A stretch of DNA of 6,031 nucleotides from assembly GCA_038894275.1 (NCBI GenBank), contig JAWAPU010000034.1, forward strand, positions 1 to 6,031, read 5' to 3'. Each line of letters opens with the position of its first letter. Positions within the stretch are counted from its first letter, which is position 1. The notes under the pieces were generated by a model, which was given only the letters and a program-made list of their open reading frames with translations, searched no databases and had not been told where the DNA came from. A program made the position numbers and the translations under genes. Positions 1-4,299 of the stretch are shown here, in pieces. Source of the stretch: JAWAPU01 sp038894275 (lineage in GTDB: Archaea; Nanobdellota; Nanobdellia; UBA10117).

Positions 1-1
1 A

Positions 2-289
2 ACACAAGTTTTTTATTACTCTAAAAAAGATTATTATTATTTAATTAAAAAATATTTTCCTAAAGACCAGTGGGAAAATGCGTATAAAGTAATGATATGG
101 GAAAGTGGTGGCAATCCGATGGCGGTTGGAAGAGCAGGGGAGATAGGGCTTTTCCAAATAATGCCTTTTTCTAATAGACCGCCGAGAGATCAACTTTTTA
201 ATCCCGAAATAAATATAAAATTTGCGGCAGAGTTATACAAATGGCAAGGATGGAGACCTTGGACATCAGCAAGAAAAATGGGATTATAA
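2..289 (+). CDS. Lysozyme-like / lytic transglycosylase (SLT-fold) domain protein, 3' end only
   Basis: This reading frame is open from the left edge of the window to a TAA at 287-289, so about 95 C-terminal residues are visible and the true start lies outside. An ATG at 92 is internal, since the frame continues upstream without a stop. The visible part carries the SLT/goose-lysozyme signature: the block WESGGNP (E codon at 101-103, the expected catalytic glutamate), then AVGRAGEIGLFQIMP, then a late FNPEINIKFAAELY helix and a closing GWRPWTSAR segment. Proteins of this fold cleave the glycan strands of peptidoglycan, usually outside the cytoplasmic membrane, during wall remodelling, secretion-system assembly or phage lysis. 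No signal peptide or membrane segment can be judged because the N-terminus is missing. The protein ends right after the domain, so the domain is C-terminal. Whether it is a cellular autolysin or phage-derived cannot be decided here. Domain call is firm; exact role is not. Confidence 0.82.
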   Translation, partial: TQVFYYSKKDYYYLIKKYFPKDQWENAYKVMIWESGGNPMAVGRAGEIGLFQIMPFSNRPPRDQLFNPEINIKFAAELYKWQGWRPWTSARKMGL

Positions 290-301
290 AAATAAATTTT
301 A

Positions 302-358
302 TGTTGCCAAAAGCAACACAATAGGCTGTTTGCCAAATTTATTAAAGATGGCAACAGC
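302..358 (+). other. Structured leader: two local hairpins or one alternative long-range stem
   Basis: Between the lysozyme-like gene and the first small gene, the plus-strand RNA can fold in two mutually exclusive ways. In the first, 302-307 pairs with 313-318 (6 bp, loop of 5), and 325-335 pairs with 349-358 (10 bp with one bulged T at 331). In the second, TGTTGCCA at 302-309 pairs perfectly with TGGCAACA at 349-356 (8 bp). The pairings were checked base by base. Competing folds upstream of another hairpin (361-381) and a ribosome binding site resemble an attenuator or riboswitch-type leader, but I recognise no known riboswitch class and there is no covariation evidence. Confidence 0.4.
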
Positions 359-360
359 AA

Positions 361-390
361 GGGGTGAGTGATCCTCACCCCCTCCATTTT
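361..390 (+). terminator. GC-rich hairpin with T-rich tail (terminator or attenuator)
   Basis: GGGGTGAG at 361-368 pairs perfectly with CTCACCCC at 374-381 around a 5-base loop. It is followed by a short C-rich stretch and then TTTTATATTTT from 387. The stem is strong, but the U-tract begins about five bases late and is interrupted, so termination efficiency is uncertain. It could end the lysozyme-like transcript or act as an attenuator for the small genes at 423-735, for which I see no separate good promoter. Confidence 0.45.
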
Positions 391-405
391 ATATTTTAAA
401 ATTTT

Positions 406-425
406 AAAAGGAGGTGATTAGTTTG
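406..425 (+). promoter_or_regulatory. Near-perfect Shine-Dalgarno site selecting a TTG start
   Basis: AAGGAGGTGAT at 408-418 is a near-complete match to the 16S anti-Shine-Dalgarno sequence. It places GGAGG (410-414) eight bases ahead of a TTG at 423. This decides the start of the next gene: an in-frame GTG at 414 overlaps the site itself and cannot be the start. CCTCC at 381-385 is exactly complementary to GGAGG at 410-414, so the site could be masked in the RNA. Confidence 0.8.
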
Positions 426-617
426 GCAAAATGTAAATATTGTGGGGAAGAAAAAGATTTTGTAATTGTAATTTGCCCAAAATGCTACATTAAAAATAAA
501 AAAGCAATTGAAAGGATTATTAGAAAAACAGTTTGTAAATTATGTATAGTAAAGTTAGAAATTCTTGCCAGACCAGAAATTGAAGAAATTGAAAGAGAAG
601 GTGTGAAGAATGAGTAA
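423..617 (+). CDS. Small cysteine-rich protein with three CxxC knuckles (zinc-ribbon-like)
   Basis: A 64-residue protein starting at TTG 423, chosen because of the near-perfect ribosome binding site eight bases upstream. It contains three CxxC pairs: CKYC (residues 4-7), CPKC (18-21) and CKLC (38-41). The segment between the second and third pairs is strongly basic (about residues 24-35), and the tail is an acidic, probably helical stretch (about 51-60). Four of the six cysteines could bind one zinc ion as a ribbon; the third pair could bind another metal or a partner. I do not recognise a named family. Small zinc ribbons commonly bind nucleic acid or act as adaptors, but no function is assigned. 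The gene overlaps the next one by 8 bases, so the two are probably translationally coupled. It lies downstream of a lysozyme-like gene, leaving a phage or mobile origin possible. By rough hand count its base composition (about 27% G+C) is lower than that of secD. Confidence 0.7.
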   Translation: MAKCKYCGEEKDFVIVICPKCYIKNKKAIERIIRKTVCKLCIVKLEILARPEIEEIEREGVKNE

Positions 618-735
618 AATAATTTGGATTTTTCTTTGCCCATATTGCAGACGATATACAATTTTGAAAGAAATTAAAGATGGAAATTGGGTTTGCCAAC
701 ATTGTAAAGCTATTTTATATCCCGCACCAAAGTAA
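610..735 (+). CDS. 41-residue zinc-ribbon mini-protein
   Basis: A short frame from ATG 610 to TAA 733-735, overlapping the end of the upstream gene by 8 bases in another frame. A weak GAAGG-type ribosome site lies at about 597-601. The protein has two CxxC pairs, CPYC (residues 10-13) and CQHC (29-32), separated by 15 residues. That is the spacing of a one-zinc ribbon, as in rubredoxin-like or transcription-factor-type knuckles. An aromatic/aliphatic start (IIWIFL) precedes the first pair and a proline-containing tail follows the second. The overlap, the conserved-looking metal site and the strong terminator that begins at its stop codon all support a real gene despite its size. The family is unknown to me. 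It may act with the preceding cysteine-rich protein, but that is inference from position only. Confidence 0.68.
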   Translation: MSKIIWIFLCPYCRRYTILKEIKDGNWVCQHCKAILYPAPK

Positions 736-774
736 AGTCCGCTAATTTTTTGAAAAATTAGCGGACTTATTTTT
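735..774 (+). terminator. Strong intrinsic terminator of the small-gene operon
   Basis: A perfect 15-bp stem (735-749 with 754-768) containing the GC-rich core GTCCGC / GCGGAC, with a 4-base loop, is followed by TTATTTTT (767-774). The stem begins within the stop codon of the 41-residue gene, so it clearly ends that transcript. The left side has no long A-tract, so efficient termination in the opposite direction is less likely. Confidence 0.9.
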
Positions 775-780
775 CCTCTC

Positions 781-809
781 TTGACAAAATTTTTAATAGG
801 GTATATAAT
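781..809 (+). promoter_or_regulatory. Consensus sigma-70 promoter with no obvious ORF downstream
   Basis: TTGACA at 781-786 and TATAAT at 804-809 are both perfect consensus hexamers with the optimal 17-base spacer. Transcription would begin at about 815-817 and run right, into the 3' end of the convergent rarA gene. No open frame longer than about 12 codons with a ribosome site follows before 987. The product may therefore be a small RNA or an antisense RNA to rarA. Confidence 0.75.
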
Positions 810-987
810 TAAACCAGAACATTAAAACTGTGGATAAGTCTAACTTCTAACCTGTTTTTTATTTTTTTCGTGTGTTTTAGTCGCACAATGTATCTTATAC
901 GACGATAAAGAAGCTCTTTTTTAATAAAACCACGAATTCGATTAAAATGAGATCTAAATTAAAATAACATCTAAAATGTTTAAAATG
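810..987. other. Non-coding convergent interval, possible small RNA
   Basis: This stretch lies downstream of the consensus promoter and past the 3' end of rarA. On the plus strand I see no ORF with a ribosome site. It contains a T-rich run (855-868), a small hairpin GTAT/ATAC near 890-900, AAAGA/TCTTT (907-911 with 915-919) followed by T residues to 922, which is a weak terminator candidate, and an 8-base palindrome CGAATTCG (934-941). On the minus strand, just after the rarA stop, AACAT/ATGTT (966-970 with 976-980) followed by T-rich sequence could be a weak rarA terminator. It matches no RNA family I know (not SRP RNA, tmRNA or RNase P RNA). Confidence 0.35.
829..837 (-). promoter_or_regulatory. 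Perfect DnaA-box 9-mer, isolated
   Basis: TGTGGATAA on the plus strand is TTATCCACA on the minus strand, the strong consensus DnaA-binding box. It lies about 13 bases after the predicted start site of the orphan promoter, where bound DnaA could affect transcription. Only this one copy was found and no dnaA or dnaN gene is present. By chance a given 9-mer would appear on either strand of a 6-kb window a few percent of the time. Confidence 0.35.
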
Positions 988-2289
988 TTAGGATTTTTTA
1001 TTTTTTTTCCTCCAATATTCCAATCTTTCTTTAATTATTTTTTCAAATCCTTGATCGCTTGGTTTGTAAAAAATACTGTTTTCCAATCCTTCTGGTAAAT
1101 ATTCTTGCTCTACAAAATGCCCTGGAAAATCATGTGGATACTTATAATCTACTCCATAACCTTCTTTCGCTAATCCTTTAACCACCGGATTTCGTAAATG
1201 TTTAGGTACGATTGGCTTTATTTCTTGACAAAATAAAGCATTTCTGGTATTATATAATGCTTCTTTAATACTATTACTTTTAGGTGCGCAAGCTACATAA
1301 ACTGCGGCTTGGGCCAAAGCAAATTCTGCTTCTGGCAACCCTACTTTCATTACTGTTTCAAAAGCGGCATTAGCTATCACCAAAGCTTGGGGATCGGCAT
1401 TACCTACATCTTCACTAGCGGCAATAACAATTCTTCGGGCAATAAATTTAGGATCCTCCCCTGCTTCTAACATTTTTACCAGCCAATAAAGAGCGGCGTC
1501 AGGATTTGAGCCTCTCATACTTTTAATAAAAGCAGAAATCGTGTCATAGTGTTCCTCCCCTTTTTTATCATATTTAATAAGTCTTTTTTGAGTTGCTTCC
1601 TGAGCCATTTCAAGAGTAATTTTTTTGTTTACGGGATTTTCTTCGTTTAAAGCTAAAAAAGCCCATTCTAGGGTATTTAAAGCCGCTCTCGCATCTCCTG
1701 AAGCCGCTTTAATAAACAATTTTAAAGCCTCAGGATCAATTTTTAGTTTATATTTACCCAATCCTCTTTTTTCATCTTTTAAGGCGCGTTTGAGAATAGT
1801 TTCGATAGCTTTATCACTTAATGGCTCTAAATGAAAAATCCGTGAACGAGAAACTAAAGGAGCGATCACTTCAAAATAAGGATTTTCCGTCGTCGCCCCA
1901 ATAACGATGATAATCGCTTTTTCTACATAAGGTAAAAGAAGGTCCTGTTGAGCCTTGTTAAAACGATGAATTTCGTCAATAAAAAGAATAGTTTTTTGAT
2001 TAAAGGCTTGCCAGCGATCTTTGGCTTCCGCCACCGCTTTTTTAATCTGTTCTACACCTGCTGAAACAGCCGAAATAGGAATAAAATGAGCTTTGGTAGT
2101 GTTAGCAATAATTTTAGCTATACTTGTTTTACCTGTTCCTGCCGGTCCCCATAGAATAAGTGAAGATAATTGATCGTGTTCAATAAGTTGTCGCAAAATT
2201 TTTCCTTTCCCGACAATATGCTCTTGGCCAACAAATTCTTCAAAATTTTGTGGCCGCATTCTTTCGGCTAAAGGCATGTTTTGATTCAT
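988..2289 (-). CDS. rarA: Replication-associated recombination protein A (RarA/MgsA), AAA+ ATPase
   Basis: A 433-residue AAA+ ATPase of the RarA/MgsA/WRNIP1 family, related to clamp-loader subunits. The family acts at stalled or gapped replication forks, forms tetramers and binds SSB and DNA ends. Visible motifs in order: the family N-terminal signature PLAERMRP (6-13), Walker A GPAGTGKT (48-55), Walker B LFIDEIHRF (102-110; D105, E106), sensor 1 region GATTENP (131-137), arginine-finger segment SRSR (147-150), and sensor 2 SGDARAALN (197-205). The C-terminal tetramerisation/MgsA region includes RGSNPDAALYW (259-269). Length is normal for the family. The start at 2289 is supported by AAAGG at 2301-2297, seven bases upstream; an in-frame ATG at 2277 is less well placed. 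It has its own likely promoter and converges on the small-gene operon. All catalytic residues appear intact. Confidence 0.97.
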   Translation of the reverse strand: MNQNMPLAERMRPQNFEEFVGQEHIVGKGKILRQLIEHDQLSSLILWGPAGTGKTSIAKIIANTTKAHFIPISAVSAGVEQIKKAVAEAKDRWQAFNQKTILFIDEIHRFNKAQQDLLLPYVEKAIIIVIGATTENPYFEVIAPLVSRSRIFHLEPLSDKAIETILKRALKDEKRGLGKYKLKIDPEALKLFIKAASGDARAALNTLEWAFLALNEENPVNKKITLEMAQEATQKRLIKYDKKGEEHYDTISAFIKSMRGSNPDAALYWLVKMLEAGEDPKFIARRIVIAASEDVGNADPQALVIANAAFETVMKVGLPEAEFALAQAAVYVACAPKSNSIKEALYNTRNALFCQEIKPIVPKHLRNPVVKGLAKEGYGVDYKYPHDFPGHFVEQEYLPEGLENSIFYKPSDQGFEKIIKERLEYWRKKNKKS

Positions 2290-2321
2290 ATATCTACCTT
2301 TATTAATTAATTGGTATCCAT

Positions 2322-2350
2322 TTTATATAATAAAATTTTTAAAAAATCAA
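2322..2350 (-). promoter_or_regulatory. Likely rarA promoter
   Basis: Read on the minus strand, TTGATT (2350-2345) and TATAAA (2327-2322) are separated by 17 bases. This predicts a start near 2315 and a short leader of about 26 bases that includes the rarA ribosome site. The position fits, but the surrounding sequence is so AT-rich that similar matches arise by chance. Confidence 0.45.
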
Positions 2351-2385
2351 CTACACAGGAGAGATTCTAAAAGTAAACAAAAAAT

Positions 2386-2395
2386 CCCGATCGGG
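2386..2395. repeat. Short perfect palindrome CCCGATCGGG
   Basis: A 10-base self-complementary GC-rich site in an AT-rich intergenic region. On the minus strand it is followed by ATTTTTTG, so it resembles a short intrinsic terminator (3-bp CCC/GGG stem closing GATC, then a U-run) that could help end the secD-secF transcript before rarA. The stem is too short for confidence. Confidence 0.35.
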
Positions 2396-2417
2396 CCAAA
2401 ATGTTAACTTTCAAAAT

Positions 2418-2480
2418 TTTGTCGGAGGCTAAGCCTCCGACAAATAAAAGCCTCCGACAAATAAACCTCTGATGAATTAA
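2418..2480. repeat. Inverted repeat joined to 17-base tandem direct repeats
   Basis: TTTGTCGGAGGC (2418-2429) and GCCTCCGACAAA (2433-2444) form a perfect 12-bp inverted repeat with a 3-base spacer. The right arm is then repeated directly: AAGCCTCCGACAAATAAA occurs at 2431-2448 and again at 2448-2465, a period of 17 bases. A degenerate third copy (CCTCTGATGAATTAA, 2466-2480, about 11 of 15 matching) follows. No U-tract follows the hairpin on either strand, so it is not a classic terminator. The layout suggests a palindromic intergenic repeat element enlarged by slippage. Confidence 0.8.
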
Positions 2481-2484
2481 GGGA

Positions 2485-2524
2485 TGTTATTATAGGACCT
2501 ACGGCCGTAGATGCTATAATAACA
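2485..2524. repeat. 40-base interrupted palindrome just after secF
   Basis: Outer arms TGTTATTATAG (2485-2495) and CTATAATAACA (2514-2524) are perfectly complementary over 11 bp. Inside them is a perfect 12-base palindrome, CTACGGCCGTAG (2499-2510), separated on each side by three bases of which only the middle pair matches. It begins 8 bases past the secF stop on the minus strand. It could be a transcript-end hairpin, but no U-run follows. It could instead be an operator or recombination site. Each outer arm contains TATAAT; the right one, on the plus strand, reads TGCTATAAT, an extended -10 pattern. Confidence 0.75.
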
Positions 2525-2532
2525 AAAGAATT

Positions 2533-3447
2533 TTATTCTTTTTCGGTTTTCTTCTTTCTTTTTTCAATCAAATTTTGCCAAACAATTAAAAGTGGTGAAG
2601 CGGTAAAAATAGAAGAATAAGTACCGGTAATGATGCCAATTAATAATGCCAAAGCAAAATTTTTAATAGAAGCGCCTCCCAACAAATATAAAGCGGCTAA
2701 AACCAACAGAACGGTCATCGATGTATTAATTGAACGCCCTAAAGTTTGTAAAATACTTTCATTAATCACCTGTTCAAAAGGCATTTTCATAAATCGCCGC
2801 AAATTTTCTCGAATTCGATCAAAAACAACAATAGTATCGTGTACTGAAAAACCCATAATTGTTAATAAAGCCGTGATGAAATAACTATCAATCTCAACTT
2901 TACCTAAATGCCCCAAAATTGAAAATATCCCGGTAACCACCAAAATATCATGTAAAAGGGCAAGCACCGCACAAATTCCAAAACGCCACGAAGAAGCCGG
3001 CGCCGGCACTTTACGAAAAGCGTAAGCAATATATAATACGATCGCCACCGAAGCTAAAAGAACTGCCCAAAAAGCTTTTTTAGTTAACTCTCGACCAATA
3101 GTTGGGCCGATATTTTCATATCGTGACTGTTTAATTTCACCAAATTTTTTAGTTAAAACATTTTTAATTTCATCAACTTTTTGTTGATCAATCGGTCTTG
3201 TTTTAATAATTAAATTATTACCACCAGCTGATTGTAAAGTTAGATCTTCTAATTTGAGTGGCTCCAGTGTTTTTCTAATTTCATTCATTTGCAGAGATTG
3301 TGCTTTTGTTAATTCCAATTGCAACAAAACACCACCGGTAAAATCAATACCTGCTTTCAATCCCCATAAACTTAAGGCAATAACGCCGGGAATAATCACT
3401 ATTCCAGAAATTAAAAAATAAATATATTTGTACTTAACGATATTCAT
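2533..3447 (-). CDS. secF: Protein translocase subunit SecF
   Basis: A 304-residue inner-membrane protein that pairs with SecD to form the proton-driven accessory complex of the SecYEG translocon, pulling exported chains out on the far side of the membrane. An N-terminal membrane helix (about residues 8-28) is followed by the SecF hallmark GIDFTGG (33-39) and a small external domain. Then come ENIGPTIGREL (111-121) and five further membrane segments from about 123 to 294. Conserved residues include HD in ALLHDI (D167) and the GFSVHDTIVVFDRIREN block (199-215), with D204 matching the key aspartate of the family, then TLGRSINTS. The tail is basic and charged. Length is normal. The ATG at 3447 gives the expected N-terminus, but only a poor ribosome site is visible upstream. 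It is the last gene of the probable cluster with secD, from which it is separated by one unrelated gene. Confidence 0.96.
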   Translation of the reverse strand: MNIVKYKYIYFLISGIVIIPGVIALSLWGLKAGIDFTGGVLLQLELTKAQSLQMNEIRKTLEPLKLEDLTLQSAGGNNLIIKTRPIDQQKVDEIKNVLTKKFGEIKQSRYENIGPTIGRELTKKAFWAVLLASVAIVLYIAYAFRKVPAPASSWRFGICAVLALLHDILVVTGIFSILGHLGKVEIDSYFITALLTIMGFSVHDTIVVFDRIRENLRRFMKMPFEQVINESILQTLGRSINTSMTVLLVLAALYLLGGASIKNFALALLIGIITGTYSSIFTASPLLIVWQNLIEKRKKKTEKE

Positions 3448-3507
3448 AAAATAACTTAAAAACTCAAAAACTTAATAATTTTAATTTCAATATTAAATAA
3501 AAATTTT

Positions 3508-4263
3508 TTATTTTGCTAATTCATTATTAGCAGCCAACCCAATCATTGTCTTTGAAAGTTGTGACTGAATAACTTGTTTTTGCTGTTGTAGATTTTTATC
3601 GTTAGGATTTTTTTCTGCCTCATAATAAGTTTTTACAAAAACAAGAGTTTCTAATAATAATTTTTGCGCTAATACTCCACTTGCTCTTTCTGCCACCGCT
3701 CTTCTTTGCCCTAAATTAGGAAATTTGCTTTCGTAATTTTTCTTTATTTCATTTAATGTTTTTTGATAATCGGGATAGAAAGGACTCTCTTTATCTATCT
3801 TAATAATTTCTTTTAAACCTTCTAGATCACCAATAACTCGACCTTCAATACAAACTTTTTCAGCATTTACGTCTATTGAATAATCAACTAAATCAACATT
3901 TTTTAGATATCCTTCATTTTGAATATTAATTACCATTTCTTGCAAAGCGAGTTCTTTATCAAGATCCGATTTCTTAACTTCTGTTTTTTCTACCACCCTT
4001 GCCACTATTTTTTCTTCTTTAGCCTCCGCTTTACGAGCAGCCAATCCTAATATTAAAACACCTGTCATTAAAGCCATTCCTATTTTAGCGGTTGGTTTTT
4101 TTAATAAATTATTCAATCTTTCCATAATTTTAGTAGACGATTCATCTTCAGCAATTTTTGTATCGAGATACTCAACTTTTATATCATCCTTTTCTTTTTC
4201 TATTATTTCCGGACTAATCCCTATTTCTTCTGGTGTTGGCCCAAATTTTTCTCCATTTGGCAT
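3508..4263 (-). CDS. Unrecognised single-pass membrane-anchored protein between secD and secF
   Basis: A 251-residue protein of unknown family. The start is well supported: AAGGAG at 4274-4269 lies five bases before ATG 4263. Residues 1-57 are charged and hydrophilic, with a Pro/Gly-containing start (GPTPEEIGISPE). Residues about 60-76 form one hydrophobic segment preceded by a lysine-rich stretch (KKPTAK). The segment is followed by AARKAEA, where AEA at 79-81 resembles a signal-peptidase site, though an N-tail this long suggests an anchor. The remaining 170 residues are charged and mostly helical in appearance, with a possible small beta portion around VDYSIDVNAEKVCIEGRVIG. Positive residues before the segment suggest the C-terminal domain is external (inference). 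It begins 36 bases after the secD stop and ends 60 bases before secF, so it probably shares their transcript. By hand count, 3541-3900 is about 29% G+C against about 41% in sampled secD blocks. Function unknown. Confidence 0.85.
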   Translation of the reverse strand: MPNGEKFGPTPEEIGISPEIIEKEKDDIKVEYLDTKIAEDESSTKIMERLNNLLKKPTAKIGMALMTGVLILGLAARKAEAKEEKIVARVVEKTEVKKSDLDKELALQEMVINIQNEGYLKNVDLVDYSIDVNAEKVCIEGRVIGDLEGLKEIIKIDKESPFYPDYQKTLNEIKKNYESKFPNLGQRRAVAERASGVLAQKLLLETLVFVKTYYEAEKNPNDKNLQQQKQVIQSQLSKTMIGLAANNELAK

Positions 4264-4299
4264 AACTTCTCCTTCCCCCCTATTTAATAAATTACACTA

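Noticed and set aside
190..387. Minus-strand open frame opposite the lysozyme-like gene and leader
   Set aside because: Lies antisense to a gene with clear SLT motifs and across the hairpin region; no recognisable domain.
414..422. GTG 414 as start of the first small gene
   Set aside because: It overlaps the ribosome binding site; TTG 423 sits at the correct distance.
520..702. Minus-strand open frame across the two small zinc-ribbon genes
   Set aside because: Antisense to two frames with conserved CxxC pairs and good starts; its composition is just the complement of those genes.
870..908. 12-codon plus-strand frame (GTG start) behind the orphan promoter
   Set aside because: No ribosome binding site and too short to support as a gene.
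781..987. Replication origin
   Set aside because: Only one DnaA box, no dnaA/dnaN nearby, and no cluster of related 9-mers; a T-rich run alone is not enough.
1625..1834. Plus-strand open frame inside rarA
   Set aside because: Shadow of rarA sensor-2 region; no independent signals.
2431..2480. CRISPR array
   Set aside because: Repeats are 17 bases, abut each other without spacers, and no cas genes are present.
2485..2524. dif/XerCD site or integron attC
   Set aside because: Arms do not match the Xer-binding consensus I know, and the ends lack the RYYYAAC/GTTRRRY core sites.
2630..2884. Plus-strand open frame inside secF
   Set aside because: Shadow of the conserved secF transmembrane region.
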